A stretch of 46,745 nucleotides of DNA. It comes from Sphaerochaeta sp. (GTDB lineage Bacteria > Spirochaetota > Spirochaetia > Sphaerochaetales > Sphaerochaetaceae). The notes beneath the pieces were generated by a model. That model had not been told where the DNA came from. It did not search any database and saw nothing but the letters and a program-made list of their open reading frames with translations. Of this stretch, positions 1 through 7,906 are shown one piece after another; position 1 is the stretch's first letter; the number at the start of each line of letters is the position of its first letter. The DNA is taken from positions 1 to 46,745 of the forward strand of contig JAEINL010000025.1 in NCBI GenBank assembly GCA_016342655.1, in the 5' to 3' direction. The position numbers and the translations under genes are program-made.

Positions 1-69
1 CTCAGATCCGCACGTGTGGATTTGAGCCTCTTGTTTGTGTCTCTAACGAATTTTGTAAATGAATGCTAA

Positions 70-810
70 GAATTAAAGAAGCTTGCGCAAGGAACGTATG
101 GCGAGAGTCTTGTTTTCAAAGGTGGATTTCTGCTTTCTAATGTTGTAGGAATAGAATCTCGTAGCACTATGGATATAGATTTTCTTTTACGAAACATGCA
201 GGTATCAGAAGAGAAGGTTTATGAAATGCTTAATGAATCATTGAAAGAAAGAGAAGGAGATGAAATACATTATGAAATTGTGGACATCTCACCAATTAAA
301 GAACAAGATCAATACGGAGGATATCGAGCAAGTATTCTTTGCAAATTTGATAATATAAGACAAGCTATTCCGCTTGATATTGCAACAGGAGATGTTATAA
401 CACCGCACCCGATACAGTATCCATTTGTCAGTGTCTTTGGGAATGACGAAATCCTCATTAAGGCATATCCGATTGAAACAATGCTTGCAGAGAAATTGCA
501 AACAATTTATGCAAGGGGGTTCTTAAATAGCCGAAGTAAGGACTATTATGATCTCCATATCCTTTACAAGTTAAAGAGCAAAGAGATAGATATGACTACA
601 TTAACAAGAGCTTGTGAGAGGACATTTCATTATCGTAAAACAGAATTTGATGTTTTTAAAATACAGGAATTGCTCGAGAAACTAAAGCAGGATGATTCTT
701 TTCTGAAGCGTTGGAAAGCTTATTCAAAGAAGAATAACTATGTTCGAGGCCTTAGTTTTGAAGCTGTCATTCTTGATGCTATAAAACTCATTAATGAAAT
801 GGTAATTTGA
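70..810 (+). pseudogene. AbiEii/AbiGii-type nucleotidyltransferase toxin, 5'-truncated
   Basis: Toxin half of an AbiE-type toxin-antitoxin system, a family of nucleotidyltransferases. The frame reads ESLVFKGGFLLSNVVGIESR then STMDIDFLL, the conserved core of the family, but the first available ATG (169) lies inside this core. The in-frame codons 70-168 clearly belong to the protein, are preceded by a TAA at 67-69, and contain no ATG, GTG or TTG. The N-terminal 30-40 residues usual for the family are missing, and none of the three frames upstream supplies them. The C-terminal part (DYYDLHILY, then a helical tail to the TGA) looks intact. No AbiEi antitoxin is visible in the window, although the window starts here. 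I read it as a remnant; a protein started at 169 would lack the glycine-rich nucleotide-binding part. Confidence 0.7.
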
Positions 811-1072
811 AGTATGGCAGATTCTTATTTTCAAGCTGTAGAGTTGCTCAAAATCATTGAGATTAATCTATCCTTAATCCACCGATGATACTTAGTACAG
901 GAAAAGTATGGAATTCCTTGATCTGATTCATATGGAGGGGACTTTGCTGAATTACCGAAATATTCCATGACACTAGCAAAAAATCCCGAAAGTAAGGGGG
1001 CATGTCTCCTTACCTAAGAAGAAAAATTTTTAATAAAATAATAAGACGTTGTTTTAAAACGACTTATATAAA
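811..1072. other. Intergenic, no recognisable gene
   Basis: AT-rich stretch between the AbiEii remnant and the tRNA fragment. It contains only short open frames with stops, a weak inverted repeat (GTAAGG at 992-997 with CCTTAC at 1008-1013), and a hairpin-like AT-rich run at 1046-1068 that resembles a diverged copy of the terminator beside the intact tRNA. I recognise nothing else in it. Confidence 0.5.
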
Positions 1073-1136
1073 TGGAGGTAAGGGGAATCGAACCCCTGAC
1101 CTTTTGAATGCCATTCAAACGCTCTAGCCAACTGAG
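1073..1136 (-). pseudogene. tRNA-Ala(GGC) 3' fragment, 64-bp perfect duplicate
   Basis: These 64 bases are identical to the 3' part (D-arm to discriminator base) of the intact tRNA-Ala at 3371-3444. Identity ends inside the D arm; the acceptor 5' strand and the promoter are missing. Beyond the break a loose match to the tRNA sequence can be forced (TACAC, then AAG). It could be an att-like scar left by integration at the tRNA 3' end, or a tandem tRNA copy later broken. It cannot fold into a complete tRNA. Confidence 0.8.
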
Positions 1137-1277
1137 GTCGTACACGCTGAAGATTGAATGCCATCCTCAGATTGTTTATACTAGCTATTCTATTTGGGTA
1201 TCCATGGTTCCCTTTGCGAAGGCCTTCTCCCAAAATGTTGCATTAGGGGAGTTCTTGGAATTGTCGCAAAGCTCATT

Positions 1278-1432
1278 CCCCAACGAAGCGAGAGTAGTGG
1301 AAGCATTACCATGTTTCCATTACCGAGCGAGTGCTGGGAAAGCAAGGTGAGATACGTGAGCCCCTTGGCTCTGAAAAGGAGGCAACGCCTCCTCTTTCCA
1401 GGGCTTGCCCTGGGGTATTGATACCTTTCATT
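1278..1432. repeat. Structured dispersed repeat, copy 1 (~155 bp)
   Basis: First of three copies (others 21665-21812 and 37018-37172), all in the same orientation. It starts with CCCCAACGAAGCGAGAG after a TCATT (1273-1277) and ends with GGTATTGATACC plus TTTCATT. It contains consecutive hairpins: GGAAGCAT-TACC-ATGTTTCC, GGAGGC-AAC-GCCTCC, CCAGGGC-TT-GCCCTGG and GGTAT-TG-ATACC. Its end coincides with the stop codon of the minus-strand ATPase gene, whose TAA (1431-1433) uses the trailing bases. Removing the repeat would still leave that TAA, so the gene is not altered. Confidence 0.85.
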
Positions 1433-2786
1433 ATCTCAAGACATCAAGGTCTAACGAATAGATAAGATCTTGGGCCAAATCCGTCTTCTCTAAAAACATC
1501 AACATATACATTGGATAATAGATAACCTTTCCCTTATGGCTTACATTGTCATTGTGAAAAACAAGAGCTTCTTGAATAGCATAGTTTGGGATTGAAAGTA
1601 AATTGTCCAGCGCCGCATGTTTCCTAAATTCCTTCCCTGACTTGATTTCAATTGGAATGACTGTTCCTTCTCTCTCAAGGAGGAAGTCAATCTCTCCTTG
1701 TTTCTTACTGTTAAAATAATAAAGTTTGAAACCATGAGCTTTCAATTCCTGAGCTGCTACATTCTCGTATACTGATCCAAAATTGATGGATTTTTCCTGA
1801 TTCAGGATTTTAAGCTGAATATTGTCCATATACATTGAAGCCAGCAAACCTACGTCACAAAGAAAAAGCTTGAATAGGTTGGAACATTTGGATAGCAACA
1901 ACGGCACGGTAGGTTCCTTTACGCAAAAGGTAGGTAAGGCAACTCCTGCCTCTTTCAGCCAGAGGAAACTATTGGTATATCGAGAGAGTTTGAAATTCTC
2001 ATTCAGATTCTTCAATATGAAACGCTTGTTTTTGCTGTTCAATTCACTAGGTATCAATTCAAAGATATCTTCTAAATACAGTTTATTTTCAGGGTCATAT
2101 TTTGCAATATCCTTTTTATATAGGGAAAGGATACTTCTTTGTTCTTTCACGACTTCTTTCAGATTGTTGGTTGATAAGTAGGTTTGGACTGCTACAGGCA
2201 TTCCTCCAACTATCAGATACAAACGAAATAAGTCCATCATTTTTTCGTGAATGATATGATCGACTTCCGTCTTATCAGCATAGGATTTTCGAAGTGCTTC
2301 TAGTACTGCAGACGACACTTGATTTGCCAAGGCAAATTCCTCAAAATCAAGAGGATACATTTCAATAATATCCATATATCCAACAGGTATGGAGCGAATG
2401 TCCTTCAGGTCCACACCGAGCAACGAACCACTAAGAATATAACGACAGCTTCCCTCTTCAACTAAAAATTTGATAGCGGTCACAATCTCTTTGCATTCCT
2501 GCACTTCATCAAAGAAAACCAGGGTTTTGCCAGGGATCAAAGGTCTATCTGCAATAGCCGACAAACGTAGAAACAGGTCCTTACTGTTCTTAGCGTTTTC
2601 AAATAGAGTGCGCGCTGTGATATTTTCAAGAAAGTTAATCTCAATAAAAGAAGTGAATGATTGTTTGCCAGATGCTCGGATACTATACGTTTTACCAACT
2701 TGCCTTGCGCCGGTTATCAACAGAGCCTTCTTGATAGAGGATTCATAGAAGCGTGATAATTCATTTTCAATTTTTCTTGATAGCAT
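1431..2786 (-). CDS. AAA ATPase with DUF4143 nuclease-like C-terminus
   Basis: 451 aa, in the usual size range for this family. Walker A is GARQVGKTYS (about residue 26) and Walker B is TLVFFDEVQEC (about residue 90). The C-terminal DUF4143 region has the PD-(D/E)XK-like pattern GEIDFLLEREG then PIEIKSG (about residues 365-385). The family is widespread in accessory regions and its biological role is not established; links to mobile elements or defence have been suggested. The start is ATG 2786; the upstream bases give only a weak ribosome site. It lies alone between the two tRNA-Ala repeats with a decayed antitoxin divergent to it, which fits a small inserted island. Confidence 0.9.
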   Translation of the reverse strand: MLSRKIENELSRFYESSIKKALLITGARQVGKTYSIRASGKQSFTSFIEINFLENITARTLFENAKNSKDLFLRLSAIADRPLIPGKTLVFFDEVQECKEIVTAIKFLVEEGSCRYILSGSLLGVDLKDIRSIPVGYMDIIEMYPLDFEEFALANQVSSAVLEALRKSYADKTEVDHIIHEKMMDLFRLYLIVGGMPVAVQTYLSTNNLKEVVKEQRSILSLYKKDIAKYDPENKLYLEDIFELIPSELNSKNKRFILKNLNENFKLSRYTNSFLWLKEAGVALPTFCVKEPTVPLLLSKCSNLFKLFLCDVGLLASMYMDNIQLKILNQEKSINFGSVYENVAAQELKAHGFKLYYFNSKKQGEIDFLLEREGTVIPIEIKSGKEFRKHAALDNLLSIPNYAIQEALVFHNDNVSHKGKVIYYPMYMLMFLEKTDLAQDLIYSLDLDVLR

Positions 2787-2927
2787 GGTAAAATCCTTCT
2801 CTAGATACTAGTATCCTATGGAATGTCCTTTTATACAACATGAAAAAAGATTGATTTGTCCGTTTATATCTACAATTTAATGATAATTTGTCCGGTTTTC
2901 CAAGAAGCATCACCTATATGTGTTGAT

Positions 2928-3076
2928 ATGAAGAATCTTGTGTCCATCACAGAAGCGAATCGGAACTTTTCCAAGATAGCACGGGCGGTGGATGAAAACG
3001 GTTCAGTGGTGATGAACTGCTTTCCCTTTCCAAGCGAACGTTCAAATTGCATGAGGCCACCTATAAAGAGCTTGCC
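2928..3076 (+). pseudogene. Phd/YefM-type antitoxin remnant
   Basis: The ATG at 2928 begins MKNLVSITEANRNFSKIARA then VDENGSVVM, the N-terminal DNA-binding pattern of Phd/YefM antitoxins. After about 29 residues the expected continuation is lost: the same frame gives an unrelated cysteine/proline-rich tail, and another frame gives a short piece reading TFKLHEATYKELAK before a stop. No toxin partner can be read downstream. I treat it as a decayed antitoxin. The bases from 3077 to the tRNA terminator at 3338 hold nothing I recognise. Confidence 0.55.
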
Positions 3077-3337
3077 AAATGATTGGGATTACCGTAGCTC
3101 AAGCATTGCTCTTACATCGATATCTTGTGGGAGTGTCTGGTGGGATGTATGGGGTTCGGGATTATCCTGGATTACAAACCATGAAGGTAAGGATGACAAT
3201 TGAAACAACAAAGTCAAGATTCCACTTGGCTATGTTTGAGAGGGATCTTTAGCTTGCTGCATATGGTACGGTTTTACCGAAAAACAGTAACAAGAAAAGA
3301 GAATATCTTAGTATCTAGAAACAAGATGTCATTAAAT

Positions 3338-3363
3338 AAAAAAAGCCGTTGCTTAGCAACGAC
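3338..3363 (-). terminator. Rho-independent terminator of tRNA-Ala
   Basis: Read on the minus strand: a GC-rich stem (GTCGTTGC, loop TAA, GCAACGGC) followed by a run of T (complement of the A-run at 3338-3344), directly downstream of the tRNA 3' end. Confidence 0.85.
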
Positions 3364-3370
3364 TTCTTAG

Positions 3371-3444
3371 TGGAGGTAAGGGGAATCGAACCCCTGACCT
3401 TTTGAATGCCATTCAAACGCTCTAGCCAACTGAGCTACACCCCC
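3371..3444 (-). tRNA. tRNA-Ala (anticodon GGC)
   Basis: 74-nt cloverleaf. Acceptor GGGGGTG pairs with TACCTCC, giving a G3:U70 pair, the identity element of tRNA-Ala. D stem is GCTC/GAGC, anticodon arm TTTGA-ATGGCAT-TCAAA with anticodon GGC, T arm AGGGG-TTCGATT-CCCCT, discriminator A; CCA is not encoded. A good promoter lies just upstream and a terminator downstream, so this is the functional copy. Confidence 0.96.
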
Positions 3445-3462
3445 AAGACAATAACAGGACGT

Positions 3463-3491
3463 ATCATACGGATTGGAGCTGTTTTAGTCAA
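3463..3491 (-). promoter_or_regulatory. Sigma-70 promoter of tRNA-Ala
   Basis: On the minus strand: TTGACT, a 17-nt spacer, then TATGAT, with the tRNA 5' end 18 nt further on. Near-consensus spacing and hexamers. Confidence 0.85.
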
Positions 3492-3764
3492 GTATCTTTG
3501 CTTTCTTACAGGACAAACGTCTCACTGGGAAGCGATATTGTCTTATGTAAGCGGAAGGGACTTTGTCCTAAAGGCTGTCTCTGAAGAAAGAAATCCAAGA
3601 GTAATTCTGTTCACTATGATGAATTTACGTGTTAATATAATAACAATTTGTTTAAAAAGACACAATTTTGTTTGAAAGTATTGAATTTCTTCAGGAAAAC
3701 CAGTAATGTTCAACTACTTTAGTGGAATTAATGACGGATAGGTATCCGATTGGGAGAAATTCAG
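3492..3764. other. Intergenic region upstream of asd
   Basis: About 270 bases between the tRNA promoter and asd. It becomes AT-rich from about 3600 and should hold the asd promoter, but no unambiguous hexamer pair stands out. No gene is visible. Confidence 0.4.
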
Positions 3765-4784
3765 ATGGACAAGAAAATAAAAGTAGCAGTAATGGGCGCA
3801 ACAGGGGCAGTAGGTCAGGTCTTCATGTCCATGCTTTCAGACCATCCTTGGTTTGAAGTGGCGTATGCCACAGCATCAGCAGCACGTGTAGGACTCAAAT
3901 ATGCTTCGACAGTCCATTGGGTGATGCCGTATGAGATGCCTAAGAATATTCGTGATATAGAAGTGAAGGAATTTAACTTTGCTGCAATGAAGGAAGCCGG
4001 GGTGTCGATTGTTTTTTCCGCCCTCCCTGCAGAAGTCGCCCGTGAGGCAGAACCACAGCTTAGGGAAAATGGGTTCTTTATCTTCTCCAATGCAGCCGCA
4101 ATGCGCTATGACAGTAACGTACCCATCCTCATTCCTGAAGCTAATCTTGAGAGTATCGATTTGATTCAGGCACAAGGATACCCTGAAAAAGGGTTCGTAG
4201 TGACCAACGCAAACTGTGTCACTACAGGCCTAGCCATGGCTCTTGCCCCCTTGAAGAAGTATGGCATCAAGAGCATCACGCTACATAGCTACCAGAGTGT
4301 CAGCGGAGCAGGATACCCAGGGCTTTCTTCCTTTGATATCACTGACAACTGCATTCCCTTCATCAAGGGAGAAGAAGAGAAGATTGAGAAGGAGATCAAG
4401 AAGATCCTCTCCATCGATCCTGAGGTCTACGCTTTCACCGTTCGCGTTCCTGTCATGTTCGGGCACTTGGAAGCGGTCTGGTTGGATTTGGAACAGGATG
4501 TCGAAGTTGAGGATGTCATAAAGGATTGGAATGACTTCAAGGTCGTGTGTGACCTCCCATCAACTCCCGAGCAGCCTGTCGAGTACGGCTCTGACCCCAC
4601 CTTTCCCCAGCCCAAGTATGCTTTCTGGGGTAATCCTAGAGGAATGGTTGTCTATACTGGTCGCATAAAGAAGAAGAATGGCAAGATTGGATTCCTTTTG
4701 ATGGTAAATAACATCGTCAAGGGTGCCGCCGGTGGATCTATCCAGAATGCAGAGGCTTTCGTGAAGCGTTATAACCTTATCTGA
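3765..4784 (+). CDS. asd: Aspartate-semialdehyde dehydrogenase (archaeal/fungal-type)
   Basis: Reduces aspartyl phosphate to aspartate semialdehyde with NADPH in the cytoplasm, a common step to lysine/diaminopimelate, threonine and methionine. 339 aa. Residues 7-17 form the nucleotide loop (VAVMGATGAVG). The catalytic cysteine is in NANCVTTGLA (about residues 148-157), and GHLEAVWLDLE (about 228-238) provides the substrate/acid-base region. The shape is that of the archaeal/fungal branch rather than the E. coli enzyme. I chose ATG 3765, which has GGGAGA 8 bases upstream, over the in-frame TTG at 3750. Monocistronic: tRNA on one side, terminator on the other. Confidence 0.93.
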   Translation: MDKKIKVAVMGATGAVGQVFMSMLSDHPWFEVAYATASAARVGLKYASTVHWVMPYEMPKNIRDIEVKEFNFAAMKEAGVSIVFSALPAEVAREAEPQLRENGFFIFSNAAAMRYDSNVPILIPEANLESIDLIQAQGYPEKGFVVTNANCVTTGLAMALAPLKKYGIKSITLHSYQSVSGAGYPGLSSFDITDNCIPFIKGEEEKIEKEIKKILSIDPEVYAFTVRVPVMFGHLEAVWLDLEQDVEVEDVIKDWNDFKVVCDLPSTPEQPVEYGSDPTFPQPKYAFWGNPRGMVVYTGRIKKKNGKIGFLLMVNNIVKGAAGGSIQNAEAFVKRYNLI

Positions 4785-4811
4785 TCGTCTGTGAACATTT
4801 GAATACTCGTA

Positions 4812-4851
4812 AAAGAAAGCTCTTGTTGGTTTGCCAATAGGAGCTTTCTTT
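4812..4851 (+). terminator. Terminator after asd
   Basis: Stem AAAGAAAGCTC with GAGCTTTCTTT and an inner TTGG/CCAA helix. The 3' arm ends in TTTCTTT. Confidence 0.8.
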
Positions 4852-5020
4852 GGATTTTCCCTACACAAGATAGTGAGGTCCTTCTTTTCTATTCTTCAAC
4901 ACCCTTCCCATACCATACAGAGCCTCCCTGAATATTCGAAAAGGTGGTGATTATCTGGACACGAATATAATTTATCGTCCTCATCTTGAGCAAGAGCAAG
5001 TGATTTGCTAGGGTGTGGGT

Positions 5021-5524
5021 ATGCCAGAACTGTTTGACCTCTACGATAACGATAGAAGACCCTTGGGTCGGGTACATCAGAGGGGGATCCCTCTCCCTAA
5101 GAATCTCTATCATGTGGTGGTATCGGTATGGACGATCAACGAGCGTCAGCAGATACTGCTTACCCTTCGCTCTCCAAATAAGCACCTCATGCCAAACCTC
5201 TGGGAGAGTACCTCAGGTTCTGTACATGCAGGGGAGAGAAACCAGGATGCTGCCCTTCGAGAACTGCGTGAAGAGACCGGCATTGTTGCCAATTCAGAAG
5301 AGATTACCTTTTTAGGAACTACCCGTAAGGAAGCCTCCTTTGTAGATATCTTCGTCGTCCGCAAGAAGGTCGACCTTTCTGAGATTGTCCTGCAGGCTGA
5401 GGAGACAGTGGCTGCAAAGTGGGTGACCTTCTCCCAACTACAAGATATGGAAAGAAAAGGTGAGCTAGCCTTTCCCATTTCCTATCAGTTTCCTCCTTTT
5501 CAAGCACTTTTTACAGGCCAATAA
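5021..5524 (+). CDS. NUDIX hydrolase (IDI/YfcD-like)
   Basis: 167 aa. The Nudix box is complete at about residues 65-87: GSVHAGERNQ then DAALRELREETGI, matching GX5EX7REUXEEXGU, so a Mg-dependent pyrophosphohydrolase is expected. The N-terminus (ELFDLYDNDRRPLGRVHQRG then a segment ending in YHVVVSVWTIN) is the layout of the YfcD/isopentenyl-diphosphate-isomerase-like subgroup; the true substrate cannot be read from sequence. ATG 5021 is preferred to GTG 5015 because AGGG lies 8 bases before it. A bidirectional-looking terminator follows directly. Confidence 0.88.
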   Translation: MPELFDLYDNDRRPLGRVHQRGIPLPKNLYHVVVSVWTINERQQILLTLRSPNKHLMPNLWESTSGSVHAGERNQDAALRELREETGIVANSEEITFLGTTRKEASFVDIFVVRKKVDLSEIVLQAEETVAAKWVTFSQLQDMERKGELAFPISYQFPPFQALFTGQ

Positions 5525-5528
5525 TGAA

Positions 5529-5564
5529 AAACCCTCCTGTTGGATTGATCCAACAAGAGGGTTT
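5529..5564. terminator. Bidirectional terminator between NUDIX and U32 genes
   Basis: Near-perfect hairpin: AAACCCTC, an inner helix TGTTGGAT/ATCCAACA, then GAGGGTTT. A-rich on the left and T-rich on the right, so it can serve both convergent genes. Confidence 0.85.
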
Positions 5565-5586
5565 CCCTTTTGAGAATAGCTGAAAA

Positions 5587-7839
5587 TTATGCTTTCACCA
5601 CCGTTGTGATGCAGTCATTCACCATCACATGGTACCGATGATTCTGCTGTTTCACATACCAGGAGCCCTTGAGCGGGCACCCTTCACAGCTTAGCATCAG
5701 CGAATCATGCCTAAAACAGCTACGGCTGATGAATAGAGGCGGGGTGAACTCGCTTCCTACCTTTGTGGGGGTGAATGGCCATTTGCCTTCTTCGTAATGG
5801 TCACTTTCCATCCAAAGGTACGCGCCGGTAAGTCCTTCCAAAAGATCAAGTGCCATCTTTGCACTCTCACTATTTCCCAAGGGGAGATAGATGTCGAAGA
5901 AACAGGAAACATTTTCCTGCGTCCTCGCCCAGTTGAGCTGGCCCATATTGTTCAATCCAATGCGGGTCCTTCCGAGATATCCCCCTTGCCCTAGGTAGGT
6001 GATGACGCTGTTGAGGTCATTGAAGAACTGCACCTCATCAAACATGACAGGGGAGAGTGGGAGATAGAACCTGTCTTCCTCGAAGAAGAGAATCCCTTCT
6101 GGTTTCTTGTTGTCGGCGAACTGCTTGGCAAGTATGGAGACATCAAGATAAGGAAGTCCCTCCTTGGTACAAAGGTTTTCCCTTGCAGGCAAGATTTCCT
6201 TCTCAACTTTGGGGACTTCAGCCTGGGGTTTTGCCTCCTCGGTCATCCAACGGGCGAGCTCATTGTCCAGACAGGCATACCAGTCCCTGCGGATGGCTTT
6301 CAGCCATGAGAGCGGTAGGAATACCTGCTTGTCTTCTAGCGTTGTCTTGTTTTCATAGGTGATCTTTCCCAGGCCAAAATATGAGGTGTCGCTCTGACTG
6401 AAGACATTCTCCAGATGTTGCTTCAGATCCTGCTCTTTCTTTGCCTCATTCACCTCTATCTCATAGGTATGGCAGATGGTCTTACCCTCAAAGATAGTGG
6501 TTAGGATCAGATCCTTTTCCAGAACCTGCACCATCAAATCGAGGGGATGCTTGGTCGTGGGAAGGTGCTCTGTAAGGAGTGCGGGGTTTTGGTCATGCAG
6601 GCTGATGAGGTAGAGGATTTCCCCTGCATGTGGAAGAGGTCCTTTCAGGGGGAGATCAATCTCGACAGTCGTTCCCTTGTAGGCAGTGGAGAGGCTTCGT
6701 CCATTCTGGTCGAAGATACCGCTCAAGCTGAACTTGACAGCCTCAATGGGGTCTTTAGTACCTTTGGTGAAGAACATAAGCCCGTCACGGATAGCCAAGT
6801 CATGCAGGGCTGTTACGATGGCGTAGTCTTTTTTCACTACCTTAATCTGTGCTGCGGGTATCCCGCGGTGACTGGGATAGCTGGTGCTACCCAGGGTGGG
6901 GGCGGTACGGACTTCAAAGTTGTGCCCGGAACGTCCATAGTCAGCAAGCCAGCCTCTGGTCTGTCTTCGTGCAAATACAATGGAGAGCGCTTCATCGAGG
7001 TAGAGCTTTTCTTCCTCACTGGCTGTGCCATCAAGGACTGTCCGGTAGTATTTGGAAGCTGCGAGTGTGTAGGAAGGACCTTTCATCCTACCTTCAACCT
7101 TGAGAGAATCAATGCCCATTTCCTCAAGGGTCTTTGCCACGTCCCCTGCCTTGAGGTCACTCATGGCGAAATACCAGCCGGTCTCCTTTCCCTTTGGTGT
7201 TGGGGAGAGCTCTGCGCTCTGATTTGGGTCTGCCTCAAGGGAGAACCAGGATCGGCAGATCTGGGCACAGGCGCCGCAGTTGGCACTTCTGCCACAGAGC
7301 TGTTCGCTAGCTGTACAGAGTCCTGAAAACCCATAACAGAGAGCTCCGTGGATAAACACCTTCAGTTCAATATCCGGACAAGCGTCACGAATCTTCTGTA
7401 TTTCTTCCAGGGTAAGTTCTCTAGCTAGGACAACGCGGGTAAAACCCAGTCTCTGGAGCTCGCGTACGCCTTCGATGGTGTGGGTGGCAAGCTGGGTGCT
7501 TGCATGCAGGGGGAGGGAAGGAAACTCTCTCTTGATCAGGTGAGCGACACCAAGGTCCTGGACGATGATGCCATCACAGCCAATGAAGGCAATCTGGCGT
7601 AAGGTTTTTATCACCTCGGGAAGCTGGGAGTCCTCAATGAGGGTGTTAACCGCTACATAGATTTTCTTATTCTGGTCGTTTGCCAGCTGCTTGAGCTTGG
7701 AGAGTTCCTCAAGGCTAAAATTAGTAGCTTCTTTTCTTGCGGAGAAATTGCGCATGCCAAGGTATACAGCATCGGCCCCCTCATTGAAGGCAACCAGTGC
7801 CGCTTGAAGAGAACCTGCCGGCAGTGCTAATTCAGTCAT
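5587..7839 (-). CDS. U32 family protein (RlhA/YdcP-like), with long C-terminal region
   Basis: 750 aa. The N-terminal half is the U32 'peptidase' barrel: ALPAGSLQAALVAFNEGADA near the start and the cysteine-rich signature HGALCYGFSGLC then CGRSANCGACAQICR (about residues 165-200). U32 proteins of this type act in hydroxylation of RNA: E. coli RlhA (YdcP) on 23S rRNA cytidine 2501 and TrhP on tRNA uridine 34. The extra ~300 C-terminal residues fit the long RlhA-like architecture, so rRNA modification is the better guess, not proof. I chose ATG 7839, which has AAAGGA 7 bases upstream; the longer open frame to 7935 has no ribosome site. It is probably cotranscribed with the symporter gene 67 bases upstream. 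Confidence 0.82.
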   Translation of the reverse strand: MTELALPAGSLQAALVAFNEGADAVYLGMRNFSARKEATNFSLEELSKLKQLANDQNKKIYVAVNTLIEDSQLPEVIKTLRQIAFIGCDGIIVQDLGVAHLIKREFPSLPLHASTQLATHTIEGVRELQRLGFTRVVLARELTLEEIQKIRDACPDIELKVFIHGALCYGFSGLCTASEQLCGRSANCGACAQICRSWFSLEADPNQSAELSPTPKGKETGWYFAMSDLKAGDVAKTLEEMGIDSLKVEGRMKGPSYTLAASKYYRTVLDGTASEEEKLYLDEALSIVFARRQTRGWLADYGRSGHNFEVRTAPTLGSTSYPSHRGIPAAQIKVVKKDYAIVTALHDLAIRDGLMFFTKGTKDPIEAVKFSLSGIFDQNGRSLSTAYKGTTVEIDLPLKGPLPHAGEILYLISLHDQNPALLTEHLPTTKHPLDLMVQVLEKDLILTTIFEGKTICHTYEIEVNEAKKEQDLKQHLENVFSQSDTSYFGLGKITYENKTTLEDKQVFLPLSWLKAIRRDWYACLDNELARWMTEEAKPQAEVPKVEKEILPARENLCTKEGLPYLDVSILAKQFADNKKPEGILFFEEDRFYLPLSPVMFDEVQFFNDLNSVITYLGQGGYLGRTRIGLNNMGQLNWARTQENVSCFFDIYLPLGNSESAKMALDLLEGLTGAYLWMESDHYEEGKWPFTPTKVGSEFTPPLFISRSCFRHDSLMLSCEGCPLKGSWYVKQQNHRYHVMVNDCITTVVKA

Positions 7840-7906
7840 AATACATCCTTTGGAGATATACGTATGTAATCTCCAAGGAATAGGGTAGCGGCACTGCCCT
7901 ATCGTG

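Noticed and set aside
1073-1155. Second functional tRNA-Ala
   Set aside because: The acceptor 5' strand and promoter are missing, so it cannot form a tRNA.
1108-1421. Two open frames over the tRNA fragment and repeat copy 1
   Set aside because: They read through the tRNA fragment and the structured repeat; similar frames arise at the other copies for the same reason.
6547-7326. Plus-strand open frame of 259 codons opposite the U32 gene
   Set aside because: Antisense shadow; cysteine- and glycine-rich because it reads the complement of conserved U32 codons.
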